Notes: generated by a model from the sequence alone, not told the origin. Counted from the first letter of the stretch, positions 1-6,552 are shown. The stretch is 11,260 nucleotides of DNA from Deltaproteobacteria bacterium (GCA_029261905.1 JAJDAM010000856.1:1-11260); one strand, 5' to 3'. Made by a program: numbers and translations.

Positions 1-455
1 AGCGCCGGAAATGGGATCGAACTCGAAGCGGAAGATGTGATCCCGGTTTCGCTGATGTCTGACCTGCTGGAAGCGTGCGCGGTTTTCGGCCTGGGTTCGT
101 TTTTTCGTGAGTTCTTTTCTGCCCAGCGAATGGGATCCCGCCACGTAGATCGTGTTACCACTGGCGGCGATTGCCTCGATGTCGATTTCTCCTTTGCGCG
201 AGACCGGCAACTGAATCGATGAGCCGAGTTTGAACGATCCTTCGTCGCCGGTTCGCTCGAGAACCAGGACTTCGGTCGTCTCGTCGGATGCGATCAACAG
301 GTAGTTTCCGATCACGGCCGCGGCGCTGAGACCGTTGACACGCTTCAGTTCGTCGGGAAACCGGACCCTCCACGCATCTGAGGAAGGGGCCGCCGCCACC
401 AAGCTCACAACGCCGACCACGAGTGCGGCTGCCATCGACCTCGATCGAAACATGT
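1..455 (-). CDS. DUF3616-like exported protein, N-terminal 151 residues (runs off left edge)
   Basis: The start codon is ATG at 455-453, preceded by GGGAG with a 6-base spacer. The reading frame stays open to the left edge, so the C-terminal part is missing. Residues 1-27 look like a signal peptide: Arg near the N-terminus, then a hydrophobic run (AAALVVGVVSLVAAA) and small residues, so the mature protein is probably periplasmic or exported. The rest alternates short beta-like stretches, as in a propeller. The segment EIDIEAIAASGNTIYVAGSH (89-108) followed by a basic stretch and RDHIFRFEFD (137-146) matches the pattern I know from DUF3616 proteins ('DIEG...GDRIY..GSH...R...RLFRF'). The biochemical role of that family is not established. 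The gene is divergent from the dehydrogenase pair starting at 589. Family assignment is from recalled motifs; the coding call is firm. Confidence 0.75.
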
Positions 456-506
456 CGTGCTCCCTTTCCGAATCGCTGGCGATCGCGTCGGGTCACGGAA
501 TTCACT

Positions 507-536
507 TTCGGTGATTCGACGAGCGAATCACTCGAA
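507..536. promoter_or_regulatory. Inverted repeat in divergent intergenic region, candidate operator
   Basis: GTGATTCG (511-518) and CGAATCAC (524-531) are perfect 8-base inverted arms around a 5-base centre. The pairing continues outward with TTCG (507-510) against CGAA (533-536) across one unpaired T at 532. The site lies between the divergent starts at 455 and 589. No T-run follows on either strand, so an intrinsic terminator is unlikely; a regulator binding site is the simplest reading. An overlapping 10-base palindrome, TCGAATTCGA, covers 532-541. Confidence 0.4.
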
Positions 537-588
537 TTCGATCTCGCCGGGCAGTCTGTTTTTCGCGGATCCAGTGTAACCTGAGCCG

Positions 589-1635
589 ATGACGACTCGC
601 GACAAACCCCGCCTGCAGTTCGCCGCCATGGGGCTCGACCATGCGCACATCTTCTCGATGACTCGAGCCGTTGTCGACGCCGGTGGCGAATTGGTCGCCT
701 ACTGGCCGGGTCACGGCGGACTGGCCGGGTTGTACGGAAAGGTCCATCCCGATGCACGTGCCGTTTCCGACCCGATGGAAATACTGGAAGACGCGAGCAT
801 CCCAGTCGTTCTCGGTGCAGGCGTCCCGGCCGATCGCGCTGCGCTCGGAATACAGGTCATGCGTCACGGCAAGGATTTCATGGTCGACAAGCCCGGCGTC
901 ACGAGCCTCGAACAACTGGCCGAAATTCGCCGCGTTCAACTCGACACGGGCCGGATCTACTCGATCTGTTTCAGCGAGCGGTTCGAAAACCGCGCCACGG
1001 TGCACGCAAGTGGCTTGGTTGCGTCGGGTGCCATCGGACGCGTGATCCAGACGATCGGCCTCGGCCCCCACCGCATCGCCGAGCCGACTCGCCCGGCGTG
1101 GTTCTTCGAGCGGGCGCGCTACGGCGGGATCCTGACCGACATCGGATCACACCAGGTCGACCAGTTTCTGCATTTCACCGGAGCGACCGATGCCCGAGTC
1201 GCCGCAGCCCGCGTCGCCAACCACGCCCATCCCCATCATCCCGAACTCGAGGACTTCGGCGAAATGCTGCTCGAGGCGCCGGGGTGCAGCGGCTATGTGC
1301 GCGTGGATTGGTTCACGCCGGACGGATTGTCGACCTGGGGCGATGGCCGGCTGACGATCCTGGGCACCGATGGGTTCATCGATATCCGCAAGAATACCGA
1401 CATCGCCGGTCGCGGAGATGGCAGTCATCTGTTCCTGGTCGATGGCGACCAGACCCGCTACATCGACTGCGCGCAGACCGAATTACCGTATGCGCGTCAA
1501 TTCGTGAACGACGTATTCGACCGGACGGAGACTGCCATGAGTCAGTCGCATTGCTTCGCGGTGTGCGAACTCGTGTTGCGAGCTCAATCAGAGGCGCGCT
1601 GGCTGCCGGAGTTGCCCGCGGGAGCACCGCGATGA
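589..1635 (+). CDS. Gfo/Idh/MocA-family oxidoreductase (noncanonical nucleotide loop)
   Basis: This 348-residue protein is full length for the Gfo/Idh/MocA family of NAD(P)-dependent dehydrogenases, which act mostly on sugars, inositols and related polyols in the cytoplasm. The N-terminal Rossmann strand reads LQFAAMGLDHAHIFSM (9-24), where most family members carry a GxGxxG loop. DKPG at 100-103 replaces the usual EKP but keeps the lysine (K101). The substrate-domain signature GGILTDIGSHQVDQF (179-193) carries D184, H188 and D191. The ATG at 589 is the first possible start, since TAA lies in frame at 577-579; the Shine-Dalgarno site is weak. The stop overlaps the start of the next gene by ATGA. 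The substrate cannot be read from the sequence. A close subgroup with the same GLDH...DKPG signature exists as far as I recall, so the variation looks functional and not decayed. Confidence 0.9.
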   Translation: MTTRDKPRLQFAAMGLDHAHIFSMTRAVVDAGGELVAYWPGHGGLAGLYGKVHPDARAVSDPMEILEDASIPVVLGAGVPADRAALGIQVMRHGKDFMVDKPGVTSLEQLAEIRRVQLDTGRIYSICFSERFENRATVHASGLVASGAIGRVIQTIGLGPHRIAEPTRPAWFFERARYGGILTDIGSHQVDQFLHFTGATDARVAAARVANHAHPHHPELEDFGEMLLEAPGCSGYVRVDWFTPDGLSTWGDGRLTILGTDGFIDIRKNTDIAGRGDGSHLFLVDGDQTRYIDCAQTELPYARQFVNDVFDRTETAMSQSHCFAVCELVLRAQSEARWLPELPAGAPR

Positions 1636-2738
1636 GTCGCCTGCGCGTGGCAGTCGTGGGCCTTGGCGTGGGAAAAGCACACGTCCACGCCTACACGAGC
1701 TTGCCAGAGCAATTCGAGCTGGTGGCCGTATGCGATACCGATCGCGATCGATCCGCCAAGGTATGCCGCGATTTGTCCGCGAGTGCATCGAACGGTGCAA
1801 CCAGCGACGTGGCGAACGTCACCGCCTATTCCGACTTCTCGCGGTTGCTCGCGGAAGCCGACGTCGACGTCGTCAATATCTGCACGCCACCGCATTTTCA
1901 TTTTCCACAGAGCCAGGCGGCTTTGGAATCCGGCCGACACGTGATCTGTGAAAAGCCGCTCGTGCCGAGCCTTGCCCAGATCGACGCGCTCGCCGCGATC
2001 GAAGAGCGATCGGAAGGTCGCCTGATGCCGATCTTCCAGTATCGGTTCGGTGCCGGTGTCCTCAAACTCCGTCATTTGATCGAATCTGGAATCGCGGGCA
2101 GCGCCTACCTGACAACGGTCGAGACCTCATGGCTGCGCGGCGCGGCCTACTACTCGGTCGATTGGCGGGGTCGCTTCGATACCGAACTCGGCGGCGTGTT
2201 GCTCACGCATGCGATCCATGCACACGATATGGTGACGTGGCTGCTCGGGCCGGTTCGCAACGTGTTTGCGCGAACGGCGACCCGCGTAAACCCGATCGAG
2301 ACCGAAGACTGCGCGGCGATTTCCCTCGAGCTACGCGACGGCTCGCTGGCGAGCTTCTCGGCGACGCTGGGCTCGCAGACAGAGATTTCCCGTTTGCGAT
2401 TCTGCTTCGAGAACCTCACCGCCGAAAGCTCACTTGCGCCCTACACACCGTGTTTCGATCCCTGGACGTTTCGCGGAGCGAGCCCGGAGATCGATACTGC
2501 GATCGGAGCTGCGTTGGAAGGTTTCGAGCCGGGACCTCCGCTCTACGCCGGCCAGTTCGCGCGCTTTCATTCGGCACTCGAGAAAGGCGGAGAATTGCCC
2601 GTCACGATCGCCGATGCCCGTGCTGCACTGGAGCTCGCGACCGCGATGTACCACTCCAATGCGACGGGTCGAGCCATAGAGCTTCCGATCGGCCCCGATC
2701 ACCCTGGTTACGCACACCTCCACCCCGAGACCGTCTGA
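1632..2738 (+). CDS. Gfo/Idh/MocA-family oxidoreductase
   Basis: A 368-residue dehydrogenase. The start ATG (1632-1634) overlaps the TGA of the previous gene, which implies translational coupling; an open frame reaching back to 1098 is only a shadow of the upstream gene. The N-terminus LRVAVVGLGVGKAHVHAY (4-21) is a normal Rossmann glycine loop, and the CDTDRDR stretch from 35 ends the second strand, where NAD(P) specificity is set. NICTPPHFH (82-90) and CEKP (106-109) are family hallmarks; K108 is the conserved lysine. The C-terminal domain has GGVLLTHAIHAHD (187-199), with T192 where many homologues have Asp, a common variant, and H196 and D199 retained. It is probably cytoplasmic. With its partner it may catalyse successive oxidation and reduction steps on one sugar-like substrate; that is inference from coupling alone. 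Confidence 0.92.
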   Translation: MSRLRVAVVGLGVGKAHVHAYTSLPEQFELVAVCDTDRDRSAKVCRDLSASASNGATSDVANVTAYSDFSRLLAEADVDVVNICTPPHFHFPQSQAALESGRHVICEKPLVPSLAQIDALAAIEERSEGRLMPIFQYRFGAGVLKLRHLIESGIAGSAYLTTVETSWLRGAAYYSVDWRGRFDTELGGVLLTHAIHAHDMVTWLLGPVRNVFARTATRVNPIETEDCAAISLELRDGSLASFSATLGSQTEISRLRFCFENLTAESSLAPYTPCFDPWTFRGASPEIDTAIGAALEGFEPGPPLYAGQFARFHSALEKGGELPVTIADARAALELATAMYHSNATGRAIELPIGPDHPGYAHLHPETV

Positions 2739-2758
2739 CCGGAGCCTCGACTACGGCC

Positions 2759-3508
2759 TCATTCGGGTCCGCCCTTCACCCGCTTCAGAAATCCGCCCAT
2801 GTTGTTGGTGATGAGCAGGCGTTCCCGCTCTTTGTCGACGACAAAATCATCCGTTTCGCTGAGAAAGATCTCGATCGATTTGTTCGGCCCGACCACGGTG
2901 TCCTGCACGACGATATAGCTGCCGGCCTGTACGAAGGGGGCATAGGCGCGCAACTCGTTGAGGACGTGCTCCGTCGTGTGGAGCGAATCGAGTATCACGA
3001 GAACGCGCTTTCCTTTGACTCTCTTGGCGACCTCCTTGACGACCGTCGGGCTGGTCGAGCTGCCCAGGAGGAAATCGACCTTGCGCTTGGTGATGTCAAA
3101 GGTCTTGGCGGCCGGCTCGCGATTGTCCTCGATATCAATCGTGATGACGCGACCGTCGGGATTGATCTGTTCGAGGATCGTCGCCCACAGCATCGCGCTG
3201 CCTCCGTGCCAGGTTCCGCATTCGACCACCACATCGGGTTTCACCTCCCACATGATCTCGAGAGTGACCCACACGTCGAGCGGATTCTGCAGAGTGCGAA
3301 CGCCGAGAAACTTGTTCGAAAACACACCGCCATCGCGACCGTGCCAGATCCTGCGGAAATCATTGACGGTCTCTTCCTGACTCTCCGTAAGCACTTTGCT
3401 GTGGAGCTGAGCACTCGCGGGGCGAGTGGCCGCCCCGGTGGCAATCATCAACAGAACTGCGACGGTGAGCGAGACAACGGGATGCATCGGGTGGCTTCGG
3501 AGCTTCAT
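2759..3508 (-). CDS. CmcI/cephalosporin-hydroxylase-family SAM methyltransferase-like protein with signal peptide
   Basis: A 249-residue protein. The chosen ATG (3508-3506) has GGAG five bases upstream; longer in-frame extensions to 4189 have no support. Residues 1-33 look like an export signal: basic N-terminus, hydrophobic VVSLTVAVLLMIATGAA, then PASA just before Q34 as a probable cleavage site. The mature part matches the CmcI family (PF04989 type). Motif I is VVVECGTWHGGSAMLWA (93-109), a SAM-binding E-x-G...GGS loop. ITIDIED (122-128) supplies the acidic residue after the second strand. LDSLHTTEHVLNELRAYA (173-190) and YIVVQDT (198-204) follow. In characterised members the last site often reads Glu-Asp and helps bind a metal; here it is Gln202-Asp203. 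Relatives methylate small molecules or sugars. The gene converges on the dehydrogenase pair with 20 bases between stops. Family is fairly sure, substrate unknown, and export of a SAM enzyme is odd. Confidence 0.85.
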   Translation of the reverse strand: MKLRSHPMHPVVSLTVAVLLMIATGAATRPASAQLHSKVLTESQEETVNDFRRIWHGRDGGVFSNKFLGVRTLQNPLDVWVTLEIMWEVKPDVVVECGTWHGGSAMLWATILEQINPDGRVITIDIEDNREPAAKTFDITKRKVDFLLGSSTSPTVVKEVAKRVKGKRVLVILDSLHTTEHVLNELRAYAPFVQAGSYIVVQDTVVGPNKSIEIFLSETDDFVVDKERERLLITNNMGGFLKRVKGGPE

Positions 3509-3648
3509 CGTTTCTCCACGCGTTGGGGATGGGAGGTATGCGAAACGCCATGCTAGCTCGCGTGACCGATCGGACACGAGCGGCCGCCAACCCGCCTGGT
3601 GGTTCGAGCCGTGAGCGTCAGACATGCCGCGAACAGCACCCGCGTCAA

Positions 3649-3689
3649 TTGACCTCGGGCGCCGCCTGGCGGCATACTGTCTAGGCGGC
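3649..3689 (+). promoter_or_regulatory. Candidate promoter with 20-bp spacer and overlapping dyads (MerR-like layout)
   Basis: TTGACC (3649-3654) matches five of six bases of the sigma-70 -35 box. TACTGT (3675-3680) has the key T, A and final T of a -10 box at 20-bp spacing; CATACT (3673-3678) at 18 bp is the alternative. The spacer holds a short dyad, GCCGC (3661-3665) with GCGGC (3669-3673). GCCGCCT (3661-3667) also pairs perfectly with AGGCGGC (3683-3689) across the -10. Overlong spacers with dyads are typical of MerR-type activated promoters, but no MerR gene is in the window and the dyad is shorter than usual. Confidence 0.35.
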
Positions 3690-3773
3690 TCGGATCCTGT
3701 CAGCGCCGTTGCCAGCGGGTTGATGCCGATCCGATGAACGGCGGATGGGATGACCTGCTTGATCGGAGAGGCG

Positions 3774-3989
3774 ATGACCGAGTCGATTCGTGAGCTTCGC
3801 GGCGGAAACATGGACATCGACCTCGTTCCCAAGCAAAGCCTGCAATGGGAACGGGAATCGTGTCCTTGGAACACCGCGGAGGGAAACTCTGCGCACAAGT
3901 GTGCGGTCAAGGACACATCGATCTGTCGATATTTCAGAGGAATCAAGCCCGTGGACACAGTGCTTTGCGCATACCCCAATTCCAGCTGA
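3774..3989 (+). CDS. Small four-cysteine protein of unknown function
   Basis: A 71-residue protein. ATG 3774 is preferred because GGAG lies five bases upstream; an in-frame ATG at 3750 would add eight residues with a poorer site. There is no signal peptide or membrane segment. The C-terminal half has cysteines at 30, 43, 51 and 65 plus His41 in the pattern CPWN..., HKCAVK, SICRYF, DTVLCAYP. The order and the small aromatic/basic context look like a conserved zinc- or iron-sulfur-binding fold, and I recall short archaeal and bacterial proteins with the same 'HKCAVK...SIC.YF.GI...DTVLC.YP' signature, without a known function. G/C is frequent at third positions. A 97-codon frame (3845-4138) overlaps in another phase but lacks any such pattern. 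The gene precedes a cation efflux gene on the same strand by 145 bases. Function is not assigned. Confidence 0.72.
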   Translation: MTESIRELRGGNMDIDLVPKQSLQWERESCPWNTAEGNSAHKCAVKDTSICRYFRGIKPVDTVLCAYPNSS

Positions 3990-4134
3990 GCCAGGGTTGC
4001 TTCGTCGCTGGCGCGCCGCCCGGGTTCGACCACGAGTTGATCGCCAGCGCTCGGCATAGTGTGGTGACAGGGTCGGGGCGCACAGCACCGTTGCGGGTCG
4101 CTGAACGTGTAGTCCACCTGGCGACAGAGCAGGC

Positions 4135-4782
4135 ATGAGCGACTGCGGGTGCGACATCCGAGTCGAGTCAGCGGGCCAAGCCCGCACACTGTGGGTCTTG
4201 CTGGCGATCAATGGTGGGATGTTCATTGCGGAGTTCGGAAGTGGAATCGTGGCCGACTCGACGGCTCTCATCGCCGATTCGCTCGACATGCTCGCTGACG
4301 CGTCAGTCTATGCGGTGTCACTGTACGTTGTGTCACGCGGCGATCGGGCACGGGCGGCTGCCGCCAGGCTGAGTGGTTTTCTGCAATTGGGCCTCGGGGT
4401 TTTTGTGCTGCTCGAGGTTTGTCGCAGAGCGATCGTGGGGAGCAATCCTGAACCGGCCTACATGATGGCGGTGTCGACAATCGCGCTCGCTGCGAACGTT
4501 GTGTGTCTCCGGCTGATCGCGGCTCATCGAGAAGGTGGAGTCCACATGCGGGCGAGCTTCATTTTTTCCCAGAACGATGTCATTGCGAACGCAGCGGTGA
4601 TCCTCAGTGGGCTCTTCGTATTCCTGTCTGGCTGGCCGTGGTGGGACCTACTCGCTGGGGCGGGAATCGGGACCCTCGTGCTCTGGGGTGGTATCCGTAT
4701 CCTGAATGAGGCGAGAGCCGCGGGGATCGCAGCATCCGAAGTCGCGACAATTGCATCCGATGATGAACCCGTTTCGAATTGA
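4135..4782 (+). CDS. Cation diffusion facilitator (CDF) family transporter, short form
   Basis: A 215-residue inner-membrane protein of the CDF (cation efflux) family, which exports divalent metals such as Zn2+, Cd2+ or Co2+ by proton exchange. About six transmembrane segments can be drawn near 17-38, 42-66, 79-100, 108-130, 149-165 and 170-190. The second carries DSTALIADSLDMLAD (41-55) with the D51xxxD55 metal pair. The fifth carries SQNDVIANAAVIL (145-157), where D148 fits the family Asp but the usual His four residues earlier is F144, a variant I associate with a small CDF-like subgroup. The protein ends about 25 residues after the last helix, so the cytoplasmic metal-sensing domain of classical members (near 300 residues) is absent. 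The N-terminus MSDCGCD offers two extra cysteines. Only weak AGG precedes the start; a later start would delete helix 1. The metal cannot be predicted. Confidence 0.88.
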   Translation: MSDCGCDIRVESAGQARTLWVLLAINGGMFIAEFGSGIVADSTALIADSLDMLADASVYAVSLYVVSRGDRARAAAARLSGFLQLGLGVFVLLEVCRRAIVGSNPEPAYMMAVSTIALAANVVCLRLIAAHREGGVHMRASFIFSQNDVIANAAVILSGLFVFLSGWPWWDLLAGAGIGTLVLWGGIRILNEARAAGIAASEVATIASDDEPVSN

Positions 4783-4803
4783 CCCAGCGAGGATTCCGAA
4801 ATC

Positions 4804-5199
4804 ATGATCGATCACATCAGCAGTTACGCGACCGATTTCGACTCGACGATGGCGTTCTATCGAGCGGCGTTGGCCAAGCTGGGATATGGGTTGCAGCTCG
4901 ACCGGGTGTTCGAAGCAGATCCCGATCTTCCTGGCCGTCGTGCATCTGCGTTTGGTCCCGATGGAAATCCGACGTTCTGGGTGATCGAGGTCCTCGAAGC
5001 TTCGAGCCCACGTCACATCGCATTCGCAGCTGCCGACCGCCGCTCTGTTGACGCGTTCCATCGCGCCGGACTCGCTGCAGGAGGCGTGGACCTCGGTGGT
5101 CCGGGGCTGCGCCCGATCTACCACCCGAACTACTACGGCGCATTTCTGGCCGATCCCGACGGAAACAACGTCGAAGCGGTGTTCCACGGTCCGGAGTAG
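4804..5199 (+). CDS. VOC superfamily (glyoxalase/dioxygenase fold) protein
   Basis: A 131-residue, single-domain vicinal-oxygen-chelate protein, probably cytoplasmic. It starts MIDHISSYATDFDSTMAFY, with His4 on the first strand followed by the helix typical of the first beta-alpha-beta-beta-beta unit. RHIAFAA (70-76) provides His71, and the C-terminal DPDGNNVEAVFHG (117-129) provides Glu124, so the usual His/His/Glu metal ligands are present. HPNYYGAFLADPDG is the characteristic approach to the last strand. Families with this fold include lyases, dioxygenases and resistance proteins; nothing here fixes the substrate. GAGGA lies ten bases upstream of the ATG. It follows the transporter stop by only 21 bases and is likely cotranscribed with it. 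Confidence 0.9.
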   Translation: MIDHISSYATDFDSTMAFYRAALAKLGYGLQLDRVFEADPDLPGRRASAFGPDGNPTFWVIEVLEASSPRHIAFAAADRRSVDAFHRAGLAAGGVDLGGPGLRPIYHPNYYGAFLADPDGNNVEAVFHGPE

Positions 5200-5265
5200 C
5201 GGAGATCCGTCTATCTTCTCTTTCCAAACCCAGCCGAATACCGCTCGAGCAAGCGCCGCCTGAAC

Positions 5266-5269
5266 GAGG
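5266..5269 (+). promoter_or_regulatory. Ribosome binding site deciding the GTG start at 5275
   Basis: GAGG ends five bases before the GTG at 5275. The only nearby ATG (5287) has no comparable site and would drop the first four residues of the family's usual N-terminus. Confidence 0.7.
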
Positions 5270-5274
5270 TTCCC

Positions 5275-5451
5275 GTGCCCCTTCAAATGAAAGATTCCTG
5301 CGAGAAGTGCGAACTCGAATTGTCGAAGCTCGACCATGCGTTCATCTGCAGCTACGAGTGCACCTTCTGCCCCTCGTGCACCGAGTCGTTCGCAGCCGTG
5401 TGTCCAAACTGCGGCGGTGAGCTGTTGCGTCGCCCGCGTCGCGCCGGCTAG
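5275..5451 (+). CDS. DUF1272 family small zinc-ribbon-like protein (GTG start)
   Basis: A 58-residue protein reading MPLQMKDSCEKCELELS at its start. It has eight cysteines at 9, 12, 25, 29, 32, 35, 43 and 46, arranged as CxxC, CxxxCxxCxxC and CxxC. The centre FICSYECTFCPSC (23-35) and the end VCPNCGGELLRRP (42-54) match the DUF1272 family almost word for word as I recall it. The cysteine pairs suggest two structural zinc sites; the family has no established function. The length is normal for the family. It is easily missed because it is short and begins with GTG. It sits 75 bases after the VOC gene and 65 bases before the acetyltransferase on the same strand. Confidence 0.9.
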   Translation: MPLQMKDSCEKCELELSKLDHAFICSYECTFCPSCTESFAAVCPNCGGELLRRPRRAG

Positions 5452-5516
5452 CCGGTGCTTCAACGTGCATTACATGCCTCGGGTCCGCGCTCGTCGACCC
5501 GAGGAAGCGAGGATTC

Positions 5517-6050
5517 ATGAGTGTCGAACTCGAAGAAGCCGTGCTCGCGGACGCGCCTGTCCTCGCGAACCTGTTGAGCCTCTATCTTCACGACTTCAGC
5601 GAATTCGTCGGCGGCACGCCCGGGCCTGACGGGCGCTTCAGCTACGACTGGTTGCCGCAATACTTCGAGGAACCGGGTCGGACGGCGCTGTTCATCAAGT
5701 CGGAGGGCGGGCTCGCCGGCTTCGCATTGGTCTCGGCCGGCTCCGCGGTCACCGGAGCCCCGGAAGTCTGGGATCTCAGCGAGTTCTTCGTGGTCAGAGG
5801 CCTCCGACGAAATGGCATCGGATTGGCGGCTGCGTCAGCGGTATTCAGTCGGTTCTCAGGAGATTGGGAGGTGCGCGCACTGGATCGAAACCGGGGAGCT
5901 GCCGAATTCTGGACGCGCACTGTCTCTCAGCACACCTCCGATTCGTTCGAGACCCACCCCTGGGTGTCGGAATCGGGATCTGCGTGGAAGATCTTTCGAT
6001 TCCGTCAGCCGGAAGGGCCGACTGACACCGGACAGCCGTCTACTCCATGA
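5517..6050 (+). CDS. GNAT family N-acetyltransferase
   Basis: A 177-residue acetyl-CoA-dependent acyltransferase of the GNAT fold, probably cytoplasmic. The N-terminus VELEEAVLADAPVLANLLSLY (3-23) is the usual first strand and helix. GGLAGFALVS (64-73) forms the central strands. Motif A is SEFFVVRGLRRNGIGLAAA (88-106) with the acetyl-CoA pyrophosphate loop R97xxG100xG102. WEVRALDRNRGAAEFWTR (117-134) is the motif B strand and helix. The N-terminal half, with DFSEF and GRFSYDWLPQYF, resembles the 'predicted acetyltransferase' group near COG3981/COG5628; the acceptor is unknown. GAGG stands four bases before the ATG. Confidence 0.9.
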   Translation: MSVELEEAVLADAPVLANLLSLYLHDFSEFVGGTPGPDGRFSYDWLPQYFEEPGRTALFIKSEGGLAGFALVSAGSAVTGAPEVWDLSEFFVVRGLRRNGIGLAAASAVFSRFSGDWEVRALDRNRGAAEFWTRTVSQHTSDSFETHPWVSESGSAWKIFRFRQPEGPTDTGQPSTP

Positions 6051-6150
6051 ACGAAAATCCTTCACTGCGAAGAATGCCTCGCATAGCCTGGCTCCCGGTT
6101 TCGCTCTATGGTCTGGACCCGACGCTCCAGTTCGGATCGGTTGGTGACTC

Positions 6151-6552
6151 GTGAATTCTCCGCTGCTCGAAATTCGTGACGTCGCCGTGCTCAATGCACT
6201 TCATCGAGCGCTCGTCGAAGCCAAGTTCCACGCTGATCCAAACGATGCGCTGGTTGCCAGCAGCGAACTCGTCGCGAGTGTGGCCGACCTCGTCGCCGAC
6301 GCACTCGAAGATCACGAGCGAACACACCCGCGACGCGTTCCCCGCGAGCCCGGTGTCTGGCGCGACCCCGCGCAGCACCCCGAAAAGCTCGACGTCGTAC
6401 GGCTTCGTCTCGCGGAGTGCGAGCCATGGACCGATTGGAGCGATGATCAAAGGCAAGAACATGTTCGGGTTTTGCTCGCTCCGTTGCGGCCCGAACCCGA
6501 GACGGTGTCACGGCTGCTGCAGTTCGCGAATGATGAGCACGGTGCTTCGTAG
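6151..6552 (+). CDS. Hypothetical helical protein, GTG start
   Basis: A 133-residue protein I do not recognise. GTG at 6151 is the first possible start because TGA occupies 6145-6147 in frame; the upstream GGTTGGTG gives only a modest ribosome site. Coding is supported by strong G/C at third positions along the whole frame, in contrast to the overlapping frames on the other strand. The sequence is acidic and probably mostly alpha-helical, with heptad-like Leu/Val/Ala spacing over residues 10-52 and a proline/arginine-rich hinge near 60-72. No cysteine cluster, signal peptide or membrane segment is visible. It lies between the acetyltransferase and a small membrane protein, which gives no clear functional hint. 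A start further in, or a nearby non-coding alternative, cannot be fully excluded. Confidence 0.6.
   Translation: MNSPLLEIRDVAVLNALHRALVEAKFHADPNDALVASSELVASVADLVADALEDHERTHPRRVPREPGVWRDPAQHPEKLDVVRLRLAECEPWTDWSDDQRQEHVRVLLAPLRPEPETVSRLLQFANDEHGAS

Noticed and set aside
155..1071. Minus-strand open frames of 200 and 189 codons overlapping the left gap and the first dehydrogenase
   Set aside because: They are arginine-rich antisense shadows created by G/C-rich third positions; the plus-strand dehydrogenase motifs and the edge-truncated DUF3616-like frame explain the region.
1737..1760. Dense CGATCG/GATCG words suggesting a repeat
   Set aside because: They fall inside the second dehydrogenase as Asp-Arg-Ser codons and similar words occur throughout, so this is a genome word preference and not a repeat element.
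3845..4138. 97-codon frame whose stop overlaps the CDF start as ATGA
   Set aside because: The overlap looked like coupling, but it lies over the Cys4 gene in another phase, lacks a ribosome site and shows no conserved-looking pattern.
3509..4189. N-terminal extension of the CmcI-like protein up to 4189
   Set aside because: The extension covers the Cys4 gene antisense, has no family similarity, and ATG 3508 has a good ribosome site followed directly by a signal peptide.
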